Position numbers and translations under genes: made by a program. A model generated the notes under the pieces. That model was not told the origin of the DNA. It made no database searches and saw only the letters and a program-made list of their open reading frames with translations. This document shows, in pieces, positions 54,299 to 64,000 of a DNA stretch of 64,000 nucleotides. The stretch spans positions 1,612,001 to 1,676,000 of the forward strand of contig CP087215.1 of NCBI GenBank assembly GCA_020912385.1. Reading direction: 5' to 3'. Position 1 is the first letter of the stretch; each line of letters starts with the position of its first letter. This stretch comes from Neofusicoccum parvum (taxonomy: Eukaryota; Ascomycota; Dothideomycetes; Botryosphaeriales; Botryosphaeriaceae).

Positions 54299-56231
54299 CT
54301 ACCGACGCGTGGCAAAGCACACCTTGACCGGAGGAACCCTGGTGGTGAAGCAATCCTGCCACCCCGGCTTCTCCTCAAACAGCCTCACACTCTCCACCTC
54401 ATCCGCAAGCGTAATCTCATACTTCCTCACCACCGTCGCAACCGCCAACCGCAGCTCCATCATCGCCAGCGGCTTGCCAACGCACGCAAACGGCCCGGTC
54501 GAGAACGGGATGAACGCCTCCCTGCGCCGCGCGAGCTCCGGCCTGGACGACCAGCGCTCAGGCAGGAACTCATTCGGGCGGGGGAAGTTCCGCGGATCTA
54601 CCACAAAAGCGCACGAGTTGTCAGCGGGCAGCACAGCCAAGAGAGCTAAAATGGCGACGGAAGCCGGTCAACGACGAACACTTACCCCTCTGCACGGCCC
54701 AAACCGGCACGCTCACCAGCGTCTTGCCCGGGACGAACCTCCCCGCAATGACGGCGCCCTCGGCCGGCGTCTCGCGCTGCAGCCCGCTGGCCACGGGCGG
54801 GTAGAGCCGCAGCGCCTCGTTGACGACGCCCTCGAGCAGCGGCCGGCCCTGCAGCGCCGCGTGCGAGAACCCACCCGCCGCCGCGATGGCACCGTCGACC
54901 TCCTGCTGCAGCGCGTGCTGCGCGCCCGGGTGCTTGGCCAGCAGGTAGACGATGGCGGCCAGGGCGGCGGACGAGGTGTCGCTGCCCGCGACGATGGCGA
55001 GCTCGGCGTCAAAGGCGGCGTCGCCGTCGCTGAGGGACGAGAGCGTCGGGCCGGCGCTGGCTTTGGTGTCGGAGTCGCCGATCAGGTGCGAGAAGAGGTC
55101 GGGCACGGTGGGGATGCGCTGGGGTCGGTGTGTTAACGGCTGTGCTTGTGAGGGGGGTGGGGGCGGTGGGCTGGCGTACCTGGCGGCGTTCTTCGAGCTG
55201 CTGTTTGCACCAGTTGAGCCAGTTGGATCGGAGGGTCGAGATGATGGGCAGTCTTTGGAAGGCCATGAAGGTCCAGTACGCGGGTGCAAGGGTCCCAGTG
55301 ACCGGCTTGGCCTTGCGGAACATGTCGAGTGCGAAGTGGGTCTGGGAGGTTTTGAGCATGTTGAAGGAACGGCCAAACATGAGATCGCCCATGATGTCGA
55401 AGCCCAAGAACTCGCACAGATCTGTTGCGTCAAACGGTTTGCCCTTGGTTGCTGCGAGCTGCGAATCAAACTCGCGGAAATGCTCCATGAGGCGTTGTTC
55501 GTAGTCTTTCATGGCTGCAGAGTTACTTAGTAAGACAGTTGATCCCGCTCGGTAAATATCACATACCGCGTGCACCGAACGCTTTGTCCCAAAGTCTCCT
55601 TCGCTGCGAGTGGAACTTCTTATCTCTTGTCATCTGCAGAGACCGCGCTGGATAGTTGAGATCGTAGAACGGTCCCTTTGAGCATTTTGAAGAGCTGCCG
55701 TAGACCTGCTGTGCAGCCTCGGCATTGTTGATGGAGATCTCCCTGGGGCCTGTAAAGCCGGGTCGTGTCAGATGGCGTCCTCTATGCGGTGATAAGCTGC
55801 GAGGAAAACTTACGTATGCGGACAAAATCTCCCAGCTCTTCGTGCAGTCGCTGGATTTCAAGGTATTGCTTGAAGTCAGGGATACTCGCCTTGATGGACC
55901 ACAAGGTCGTCAACTTGGCTCCGACGGGACCGGGAAACTGCCGCAGCGAATGGAAAAAGAGGCGATAGATTGCCATGCTCCCGAAAAGCCCGACATGGAA
56001 GCCCGCTGTCAGCAGTGCCGTCTTCAGTGCGGCGCAGGACAATGTCAGGCCATGGAATGCGGCGAGGCTCGCGAGGACCACAGCGGGGCCGACGACCTGG
56101 AGCGTAGCGAGCAAGGGTATGCGCTTTTCCCACTCGCCGCGGATAAAGACGGTTAGGTGCAACGACACGCCAGCGAGCGCCGCGAAGGCGGTTGAGACCA
56201 AAGGGTCGTCAAGCAGCTGCCGGAACGCCAT
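54299..56231 (-). CDS. Cytochrome P450 with a multi-helix N-terminus
   Basis: Exons 55814-56231, 55567-55749, 55180-55514, 54686-55118 and 54299-54597 give 555 residues. The first about 95 residues hold about three hydrophobic helices (VSTAFAALAGVSLHLTVFI, LQVVGPAVVLASLAAF, TALLTAGFHVGLFGSMAIY) before the hinge RQFPGPVGAK, instead of one anchor. Core motifs: WxxxR-type HSQRRRLWDKAF, I-helix AGSDTSSAALA, EALRLYPP, PERW, and heme loop FSTGPFACVGKPLAMMELR. Such N-terminal hairpins occur in fungal secondary-metabolism P450s. The gene is divergent from the LaeA-like methyltransferase, with 356 bp between starts, suggesting co-regulation. Substrate unknown. Confidence 0.9.
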
Positions 56232-56587
56232 AGTCGCTGCGAGAGGATGGAAGGAAGAGCATCCAGTCGCCCGGGGGGCTTTTAAAGGTCTCGACTGCGA
56301 CAAGACCCAAGAGCGGGGTGGCGCTAGCCAGGCAGCGATAATGAATGAAGTAGACATGGGACAAGCGGAGTACACACGGAATAAGCGGAGTAGACAGGGA
56401 ATAGCCACTACGCCGCTCGCTTGCGGAATTGCGGGTGACCTGGCGGCCCGCGCCGCACGCTTCTTCCTTCTGTCCCTGTCACACTTGATTCTTATATAAC
56501 TGTACTTTGTGGACCCCGGGTCCTTTGTAAATTTGTCCCAGGTCGCACCGTACGCCTGCAGTGGAGCTTGAGACAACGACGTTCGTT
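56232..56587. promoter_or_regulatory. Bidirectional promoter, P450 and methyltransferase
   Basis: 356 bp between divergent start codons. TATATAA at 56493-56499 lies about 90 bp before the methyltransferase ATG. It also has GGAATAAGCGGAGTA and GGAGTACACACGGAATAAGCG (split copies at about 56359-56400), a short direct repeat of a GCGGAGTA core that could bind a regulator. Confidence 0.55.
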
Positions 56588-57927
56588 ATGGCCGAGTCTG
56601 AGCGGAATGCGCTTATTGAGCCCGATGTAAGCACTTAATCTCGATTCGGAAGGGATTTGCCCGGCAAATACATTCGAGCTGATCCCTACCATATGTGCAG
56701 CTGGAACACGAGGTGGAAACATCTGCCAGCGACGACAATGATTCTGCTTTCGACAGCGATGATGCGTATGTCCCTTCTACTGCTGTCTTCAACACAGTGA
56801 ACTTGGCCTTATACCGACATTAGAAGGAGCGAGATTGCATCCTTGACCTCGGAGATCACCGACTATGTCTACAAGAATGGCCGTCGGTACTCAGCACTAA
56901 CAGACGCCAAATACCGACTGCCCAATGACGAGGTCAGCCACACCTTTCTTTGCACAATGCATGAAGATGACGTGAATCATTGCCATAGCGAGAGTGTGAT
57001 CGCAACGATCTCGTCCATCACATTTACGGCATGCTTTTGGGTGGTCGCCTGGTCTTCTCTCCAGTGGGTGACAAGCCCAGCCGGATTCTGGACGTTGGCT
57101 GTGGAACCGGGATCTGGGCCAATGACGTTGGAGAGTGAGCATACCACAGCCCCATGAAAAGGCCTATCTGACAGCTGGTATAGTCTATATCCGTCAGCAG
57201 AGGTGATTGGAACCGATATCTCTCCGATCCAACCACCATGGGGTAAATCTTGCAATGCTCATCCAACGTGTATTATGGCCATGACTAAGCCAAACCGCTA
57301 CCAGTGCCACCCAACGTCCAGTTCATCGTCGAGAACGCCGAAGAAGAATGGCAATTCAAGACCCCATTCGATCTTATCCACTTCCAAAACCTCAACGGCT
57401 CGATAAGCAACTGGCCTCGTCTTATCAAGCAGATCTACGAGTAACAGGGCTTCCCTTCAACAACGCTCTCCCAAGAAGCCACTGGCTGACTTTTCGCCCT
57501 CAGAAACCTCAAACCAGGCGGCTACATCGAAGCTAAAGAAACCGACGCCTGGGCCACTTCCGATGACGACACCATCCCAGCTTCCTCAAACCTCATGCGG
57601 TGGCAAGAGCGCTGCTTTGCCGCATCCCGGACGCTCGGGCTCTCCCCCACTGCTCCAGAGCAGCTGAAGCAATGGATAACCGACGCCGGCTTCGTCGACG
57701 TCCAGGAGCGCCAATTCAAGCTTCCGTTCAATGAGTGGCCTAAGAACCCTGAGCTCAAGCAGGTTGGAAGGTATCAACTGGTACAGTATCTAGATGCTTT
57801 GGAGCCTTACGCTTTGGGGCTATTGGTAGAGGTGTTGGGATGGAGTAGAGAGGAGGTGGAGGTGTTTTTGGTGGGACTACGGAGAGATTTGAAAGACCGG
57901 AGGATTCATGGGTACAATGTTTTGTGA
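56588..57927 (+). CDS. LaeA-like SAM-dependent methyltransferase
   Basis: Seven exons (56588-56626, 56701-56765, 56824-56932, 56989-57134, 57184-57242, 57305-57440, 57504-57927) give 325 residues. Motif I is ILDVGCGTGIWA; it is preceded by the LaeA-family block HHIYGMLLGGRL and followed by EVIGTDISPIQPPW, FIVENAEEEW, DLIHFQNLNGSISNW and NLKPGGYIE. An acidic N-terminus (ETSASDDNDSAFDSDD) and YRLPNDE also match the family. Named members include LaeA, a nuclear regulator of secondary metabolism, and many pathway methyltransferases; the short N-terminus and its position beside a P450 favour a pathway enzyme. All exon joins keep frame. The TATA box is about 90 bp upstream. Confidence 0.92.
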
Positions 57928-58987
57928 GTGACAGGACTTTTGATGCTACTTGTGATGGCCAAGGAATTTTTCATTGGAGACGAACTAATTTTTGAACAGG
58001 AGAGTAATCACAGCCTGTAAACCACTGGCCTCGAATCAATAGGAACGTATGGAAATAGTCCCCGGATCCGGTAGAAGTCGGCCTTTGCAATACATAAGTA
58101 GTCAAAAAAAAGATCCTCTTGTATTCTATTTTCAAGATTGTAATTTGTCATCCAAGGATGGAGTCTGATCGAAGAAATCCAGCTCCGCCCATGAGAATCA
58201 ATGTTCAATGATCTGGCATTGTGCCCATCCTGGACGATTCAAAGCCTGCTGACTCAGAAACACGGCTGCCACAGTGGCTCACAGAATTTCATTGCGTCTG
58301 CGATGGTAGCAGTATTTCACGAGCCGATTGAGATCGAATTACGGACCAACTCGAACTGCAACGCCTAGAAAAACGCTGGAACTGCTGCCAATGGCGTAGA
58401 GATAGGTTGCAATGATACCTCGTAGCGGAGATATGAAGTCGATTCTCCAATTGGTAGTTGTGGAGCACAGTTTAAAGTGTGCGGCAAAGGCATCGATATA
58501 TTTAGATATGTGATACCTGTCATCGACGACACCAGAAACCTTTTGCGAGTGCTGAAACAACACCTGTATGGCACAGTAACTCATGAGAACTTCTCGGGTC
58601 GCCTGATATTTATCGTCAGGATACTACGGCGCAATTACTGGACCAGTAACATCTCACAAAGTATGTCTGATCACTCAAACACGCACAACTGCGGCGCGAA
58701 TGCTTTGTTGGAAAAGTTACGCCTCATCCAACATCCAAAGCAACACGAAGAATTATACATGGACCAAAATTTGGATGCGGCGTGGTTGAAAGTGACGTCT
58801 TGACACTGGCCATGTGTGTGCGGCGCAGGTTGGGGATTTCCAAAATTAACCACACTTTGCCAAGATTCCTGCGCCGCCAACAGTTTTGAGCAGTATAAAG
58901 TAAGACGGACACTTGGGCAAAATATATATCAAGGCAATGCTGGCGAGGATGCAAAGCAAGCGAGCATTCTCTCTTCCAATCTTCACC
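57928..58987. other. Intergenic region
   Basis: 1.06 kb, AT-rich. No gene recognised; the last 100 bp are the leader of the secreted-protein gene. Confidence 0.5.
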
Positions 58988-60529
58988 ATGAAGGCCCTCA
59001 TTCTACTTTCCAATATATTTTCACTCATTATTTCCGTCCAAGGAAGCTATTTTGATACCCTCGAAGCTAGCACAGCCACACGAGGCGTAGTATCACGGGA
59101 GATACCCACGTCCTGGTCGATTCCACGCCGCGTCTCAGCTAGGGGACATGCCCTATTATCATCTCAAGAACAGGCAGTCGACTTGGAGGCACTTCAACAG
59201 AACAAACTTCAAAATCTAAAGCCTCCGATGAAAAGACAGGTTAGGTCTTTAAGCGCCTTCACCACAATCAGGGGTACAAACACCACCAAAAATTCAGGAT
59301 ATCCCACACCTACAGCAACGAAACCGTTTTGTCTTCACGGGTTCGTCATGACAGACTCTACATGTTCAAGCATAAGCTAAAGTGTCTATAGTGCTGCTCC
59401 GAGAGCGACATGGGAACCCAAACAGTATTGTAAATGTGGTCACAACTACACGACGACGTACTCAGTAGTTACTGGCACGGATCCCTGCCCTTTTAACCCC
59501 ACTTCCACCGGCCATTTGGTTACCTTTACGACCCCCAAGGCTTCGACAACAAAGACCTTCGTTAGCGCTACTGGCACAGTGCAAACATGTGGTGCACGGG
59601 AGGGATTTAATCCGCTACCCTCTGCACCGTACACTATCGCAATGAATCGTACCGGGATTGTCCGTGCTTATAAATGTGAGTTCATCAGCCTTCGTCTAGA
59701 TTCATCAATGCTCACACTTCACGCAGCTTTTTGCGATGAGTATGGAGGTAAGAATGTTAAAACTGCGATTACGAAGAAGTACGGCCCCTCGGGCGAGCCT
59801 TATGACGCCAGCAAAGGAAAGGCGTATCAAAACATCATTCTTCGCGGGCGCTCCAATTCCGACGGTGCTTCCTGCACCCCCACGAAGGAACAGTGCCTCG
59901 ACGCGTTTGCTGTCGTGACGGATGGCTGTGATACGAACTCAATCTTGAATCTCAAGAGAGGCGGGGGTATCGTGCGCGGATGCGCGAGATTTGAGCTGAC
60001 TGGTACCGGCGGTGCGGACCAATACAAGATCCACTTCCACCAGAAGGGTACCGAGCTTATGTGAGTTCTTTCCTCTATATTGAGTCCTTACTGCCCAGCT
60101 CAGTAGCTCTTACTTGCTAACATGTGTGCTCCACAGATGGACGATGTACAACTCTGCCGGGAAAAAGCTGGGCGGCCCGACTCGCTGTTCAACAAGGGCT
60201 CTATCGATGGAATCGCTCCCCAGAACCTGTTCATAAAAATGAGCAACCCGGAAACTCCCGAGTTGGCCACGTTCGACCTTCAATACGCATCAGCTCCCAA
60301 ACAACACTGGTGGTATACAGGGTCAATCGAGAGAAATCCCACGAAAGAAAATGCATATAACACCAAGATGTACTTTTGCGACAATGTCATCGATCAGAGC
60401 AAGCCTGGGGCCTGGAAGAAACTCAACGGTGGTGGTGGATACGAGAGAGAATTCGATTGCTACTTTGCTGCATGGAAGAATCCGGACGACGTAAACAACT
60501 GGGGTTACCAGGTTTCCGGCTATGAATAG
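58988..60529 (+). CDS. Secreted cysteine-containing protein with an apparent frameshift
   Basis: Signal peptide MKALILLSNIFSLIISVQGS at ATG 58988. A propeptide-like basic/Ser-rich part follows, then (after an intron ending near 59400, whose donor I could not fix) a domain with KQYCKCGHNYTTTYSVV, SATGTVQTCG, and TGIVRAYK. Next come SFCDEYGG, an ASCTPTKEQCLDAFAVVTDG CD-type block and RGCARFELTGTGG (exon from about 59730 to 60059). The intron 60060-60137 has good GTGAGT and CCACAG ends, but the frame it gives (WTMYNSAGKKLGG) stops after about 30 codons, while the next frame is open and conserved-looking to 60529 (FNKGSIDGIAPQNL, HWWYTGSIERNPTKENAYNT, FDCYFAAW). A single-base change near 60185-60195 therefore breaks it, or the base is a sequencing error. 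Family not recognised. Confidence 0.6.
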
Positions 60530-60746
60530 ACCTTGTCTATAAAGGCATTACCTTCTCAAGTAACTCAGCGGAGAGAAGTGCGATCCACCGAGTCTTCGCA
60601 GCAAACGACCACTTTTTGAGAGTTGGAAGATGATCTCCTACTTTGATAATTAGCATTAGCTCATTTGCAAAACCATTCTCATGCTCCAAAATGTTCATCG
60701 GGGAACGCCATTCTACTATCGTGAGCCATTTCCTGCACGCACCATT

Positions 60747-61012
60747 TTACTCCCAAAACTCCTCGCAACGCTGCACAACCCCCGAGCAAGCATACACCTC
60801 GCAGTTGCCAGTACAGTTCTCGTATTCGATCGAAGTGGTGTCCAATGGCTTGCAGATCTCACAGCATTCCTGCAGAAAGAGAGTCAGTATCGAGCCATCC
60901 ACCAACTCAATGGACAACAAAAACCCCGACGACGTACCTGGCAAGTCAGAGTCTGAGCCTGCACACCCGCCAGCAGGACAGCAACGAAGCCGAACAAAGT
61001 TTGGAAGCGCAT
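60747..61012 (-). CDS. Small secreted eight-cysteine protein, effector-like
   Basis: Two exons, 60938-61012 and 60747-60869, give only 65 residues. The signal peptide is MRFQTLFGFVAVLLAGVQAQ. The mature about 45 residues contain eight cysteines (positions 24, 27, 28, 31, 44, 48, 53, 60; LTCQECCEIC, then ENCTGNC, YAC, QRC), enough for four disulfides. The intron (60870-60937, 68 nt) has GTACGT and TTCTGCAG ends. A TATATAA on the same strand lies about 180 bp upstream (61191-61197). It is convergent with the secreted-protein gene on its left. Size, secretion signal and cysteine density are those of apoplastic effectors or antimicrobial peptides; no family is recognised and function is unknown. 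Confidence 0.72.
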
Positions 61013-61190
61013 TGTGTTGTTATCGTGATAATATCGTTCGAACGAGGGAAGTCGAGGTGAAATTCTCTTCAAGCCTACCGCCACCACAACAAATCAGCAA
61101 CCTCTCCCAAGAAGCCAGTTCATCGTCGCCCTACCTTTTCAAAAACCTGAGCACTGCGGTTCTCACCAATCCACCGACGACGTCTTAAGC

Positions 61191-61197
61191 TTATATA
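61191..61197 (-). promoter_or_regulatory. TATA box of the small cysteine-rich gene
   Basis: TATATAA on the minus strand, about 180 bp upstream of the ATG at 61012. Confidence 0.45.
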
Positions 61198-62089
61198 CGC
61201 CACCTCCGCAGGGCCCCCCACACTTTCCCTCCCTCCGCCCTTTCCCTACGTCCGTAGTCCTGACCCATGAACCCCCTGCCGCATAAACCGGGCTTACACA
61301 GAACGGAGCGTTGGCGTCGATCCGATTGAGTGGCTTGAGTCTGTGCATACGACTTGGTGGCCTTGGCAGCTCGCCTCTATAAGCCTTGACGCTCGCTTCG
61401 GGCAGGAGCGTGAAACGGGCTTCCAGAACGGATGAAGAAGGTGGATTGACGGCGGGGTCCGGCGTGGGTAGCGTGGTGCGTGTAGCGGCGGGAGGATCTC
61501 CTGCTTTCCTGTGTGGAGATGGAGCATTTGGCCGGGTGGGGGTCGTGGATGGAGCATTGCGCTCTCGATATTTAGAAGGGAAGATGCTTCGGCACTGATG
61601 AACCGGGAACAATTCACGTGAGTGTCTTCCGAAGAGTGCTGAATAGGAGGTGTTGATACGGTGTAAATATGTCCAAGGTGATCTGATGTGGGGAGGGGAG
61701 AGAAGCCAGAGCAGAAGGTGGAGACGTTTCGAAACAGGAGGACGATAAGCTTAGAGAAGTGATCATCGGGGAGAAGTGCACGGTGTCTAGACTTAATCAA
61801 TAACCTTGTTTCAACGAGTCCCACTTCAACCCACACTATGAACACACTGCTTCTTTCTCGCGCAGTTAAGACCACTAACCCAAATGAATGCTCGATTTCC
61901 AAAACAAGTGACGCTGTGAGCCCGCAAACCTACAAGGATATTGCCATTAAAATCATATTCCCATAAGTCTAAGTCTGCCGTAAGATTGATAAACACCACC
62001 GAAACGGGTATACATCTTGAAATAATACCGGACCCAGTTACTCCCCGCACATGCTTTATCCAAAACAATTCTTGGCCCAATGTCGTTCC
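61198..62089. other. Intergenic region
   Basis: Nearly 900 bp between two minus-strand genes. Long minus-strand frames (61294-61902, 61163-61612) are low-complexity with no domains, and I do not call them. Confidence 0.45.
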
Positions 62090-63742
62090 CTAAATGTCCG
62101 CTCCAGCGGCAACCAACCTCTTTCTCAGCTCCGCTCCGCCAACCGCCTGACTCCTATCCACCACTACCGCTTCCAACGACCCCATCTTCACCAGTCCGAC
62201 GTACCCTGGCACGATATCCCACGCCAGCACCTCGATGACCTTCCTGACCTCTTCGACGCTGATCGGGCTGCGCGAGCTCGTCTGGATATCGCGGACGAGA
62301 CTCGGCAACGAGAACGAGACGCGGGACGACGTGGTGGATGATCCAGCGGTGGTAGCAAGAAGACTCAGTGTCGCTATTATGTCTTCGCAGCGGTGCAATG
62401 CGGCATTGCGCGCACGAGCTTCGGGCGTGGGGCCGGCGGGAGCGGCGGCGGCAGCGGCTTGTTTGGCGAGGATGCGGTCGAGCAGGGATGTTGCGCGGGA
62501 GGGGGCTGCGGCGGGAGTCGTGGTGGAGGAGACGAGAGGAGTCCGGGAAGAGGTCGTCGTGGTTGATTTGGCGTCGTCGGAGGCGGTGGATGAGGTGGTG
62601 GCGTTGGTTGAAGTTGACGAATGCTTTCTATGGCTGACGAAGCTGGCTTTCGTTGAGACCGTCTTGATTGAGGCGGGGCGGGCGTTCTCTAAATCTGCTT
62701 CCACGAGATTGGCTGAAGCGTTGAAGCAGCCGCTGGCGGTCTGGGCTCTGATGGCGCCAGCCTTGAGATCTTCTAGACGGCGTTGGCCCTTGGCAAAGAG
62801 AGGTGCGACCTTCGCCAGCGAGGCGCACTCAGTAATCTCCGCAAGGGGTAGTTGGCTGATGAAGAAAGACACGGATGAAGGACTCTTCGAGTTGGGTGTA
62901 ATCTTGCAGCGGTATTCAATCCATCGAGTGTTCAACTCGCATTCGAATAGCGCATTGAGAGCCTTCTCATCGAGGTGCTTCGGTATGACGCTATTGCTGC
63001 GTTTCACACGCTGCTTCTTGCTCTCTTGTTGTTCAAGGCAGATCTTGCCACGGCCGTAGTCGGAGAGGTGGAACGTTCGGGACTTGAGCGCTGGTGCGGG
63101 ACGCTCCGTCGAGAGACTACTCTGCATAACCCCCAGTGTGCGCCTGATGTCATCCATGGTGACTTTACGCTTGCCCCAAACCTTGGCAACGGATGGTGTG
63201 AGTGTACGGAGGTCGACTGGTGAAGCGGTGCCATTGTGGGCGTAGTGGAGAGATAGTGCGGTGAGGAATGATGAGTGCAGAGAAATAAGGTCTCGGATTC
63301 CCTGCGGCAGGTCATCGGCGGACTTCTCGCCCTTGAAGCTCGGAGCGCTCGACGAGCAGGGGCTCGTCAGAGGGGTTTCGACAGCTGAAGAGGGCGAATC
63401 CGAGACGGGCTCCAGCTTGAGAGGTTTCACGGGCGTAGAGAGCTCGAATTTGGCGAGTAGAGTGCTTGCGCCCTTCGTGGGAGTGTCGGTTGGCGTCTCA
63501 GAGATTGGTCGCTGCGAGGCTCGCGGACGACGCAGCTTCTTGCACGACACCAGCTTCGCCGGCCCGGCTTCCTCCTCGACATTCTGGGTTGTGGCCTTCC
63601 TTTTCTTCGAGTCTGCTGGCGAGACTGCAGGTTTGGAGGCGCGGGCGAAGGACTGGATGTCGGTCTGTGATCGCGTTGTGCGTTTGTTTACACTGGCTGG
63701 GGCGGGGTGCGACGCAGGCCGCGCACGCTTGGAGACAGGCAT
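62090..63742 (-). CDS. cdt1: DNA replication licensing factor Cdt1
   Basis: Loads the MCM2-7 helicase at origins together with ORC and Cdc6, in the nucleus. One exon, 550 residues. The basic, disordered N-terminus contains SQTDIQSFARASK (about residues 25-37), a PIP-box-like motif followed by basic residues. A central winged-helix region follows (LPQGIRDLISLHSSFLTALS, SVAKVWGKRKVTMDDIRRTL, ISQLPLAEITECASL), then a Ser/Thr-rich linker (STNATTSSTASDD), and a C-terminal winged helix that binds MCM (LLDRILAKQAAA to SISVEEVRKVIEVLAWDIVPGY with VKMGSLEAVVV). Start 63742 is preferred; the ATG at 63892 adds 50 residues with no conservation sign. Numerous SP/TP sites fit control by CDK. Confidence 0.85.
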   Translation of the reverse strand: MPVSKRARPASHPAPASVNKRTTRSQTDIQSFARASKPAVSPADSKKRKATTQNVEEEAGPAKLVSCKKLRRPRASQRPISETPTDTPTKGASTLLAKFELSTPVKPLKLEPVSDSPSSAVETPLTSPCSSSAPSFKGEKSADDLPQGIRDLISLHSSFLTALSLHYAHNGTASPVDLRTLTPSVAKVWGKRKVTMDDIRRTLGVMQSSLSTERPAPALKSRTFHLSDYGRGKICLEQQESKKQRVKRSNSVIPKHLDEKALNALFECELNTRWIEYRCKITPNSKSPSSVSFFISQLPLAEITECASLAKVAPLFAKGQRRLEDLKAGAIRAQTASGCFNASANLVEADLENARPASIKTVSTKASFVSHRKHSSTSTNATTSSTASDDAKSTTTTSSRTPLVSSTTTPAAAPSRATSLLDRILAKQAAAAAAPAGPTPEARARNAALHRCEDIIATLSLLATTAGSSTTSSRVSFSLPSLVRDIQTSSRSPISVEEVRKVIEVLAWDIVPGYVGLVKMGSLEAVVVDRSQAVGGAELRKRLVAAGADI

Positions 63743-64000
63743 AGTCGTTCGTTGAGATATGATAACAGTATTTCGCTGCGGATATGTAGAAATCGGAATG
63801 GCAATACAAGTCGTGGAAGTGGCGGGGGTGTTGTGTGTGGGGAGGAGACGGAGGGGAGAGATGACGCGCAGCCGTTGACGCGCGAAGGCCACGCGAAAAT
63901 TCGCGCCAAGATGCTCCGCGCTACGCCGGGTGCGGAAGTGTAAGTGGCCCTGCGCTGCAAGCCACCGGGTGTTATTGCGCAGATGCTCGCAGGGATCACA
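63743..64000. other. cdt1 promoter, right window edge
   Basis: 258 bp of GC-rich sequence with several GCGCG elements (CGCGCAGCCG, TTGACGCGCG, CCACGCGAAA). ACGCG cores are bound by MBF in yeasts at G1/S genes, so MBF-like control of cdt1 is plausible. No other gene starts here. Confidence 0.45.

Overview
The window is nuclear DNA of a filamentous ascomycete (Pezizomycotina). Genes carry many short introns (about 45-110 bp) with GTAAGT/GTGAGT donors, coding regions have GC-rich third positions, and the families are typical of this group: Alt a 1-like secreted protein, HET-domain protein, fungal STAND-like protein, LaeA-like methyltransferase, many-exon P450s, CE16-type GDSL esterase. Dothideomycetes is my best guess, mainly from the Alt a 1 family and overall gene style; no marker here proves it. 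I rebuilt exon structures by hand from splice signals and frame continuity. I saw no rRNA, tRNA, CRISPR array or intact transposon.

Layout. 0-8 kb: a P450 cut by the left edge, an Alt a 1-like secreted protein, the p24 cargo adaptor Erv25 and a BTB protein. 7.7-14.6 kb: three minus-strand genes, a HAD phosphatase, an NBR1-type selective-autophagy receptor (PB1, four ZZ fingers, FW domain, C-terminal AIM) and a prolyl 4-hydroxylase. 15.7-19.8 kb: a secreted GDSL/CE16 esterase and an F-box protein. 19.9-23.7 kb: AT-richer DNA with a possible decayed membrane gene, a 29-G homopolymer, an intact six-helix membrane protein and a broken tandem copy of it. 23.7-33.4 kb: a STAND-like protein without a P-loop, transcribed divergently from a large AAA+ ATPase, followed by a HET-domain protein; this trio resembles a fungal self/non-self recognition locus.

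33.6-47.3 kb is metabolic and transport: a beta-lactamase-fold esterase, a large secreted six-hairpin-like protein, a tautomerase-like protein, an MBL-fold hydrolase, a single-pass surface protein, an MFS sugar transporter and an amino-acid permease containing a 5-nt microexon. 49.2-57.9 kb holds a MetE C-domain-like protein, a TPP-dependent 2-keto acid decarboxylase, a second P450 and a LaeA-like methyltransferase; the last two share a 356-bp promoter and may form a small metabolic cluster. 59-61 kb holds a secreted cysteine-containing protein with an apparent frameshift, facing a 65-residue, eight-cysteine secreted protein that looks like an effector. The right edge carries Cdt1, the replication-licensing factor.

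The most unusual points are the STAND-like/AAA+/HET island, a GC-AG intron in the AAA+ gene, the 5-nt microexon, the tiny effector-like gene and the decayed tandem membrane-protein copy.
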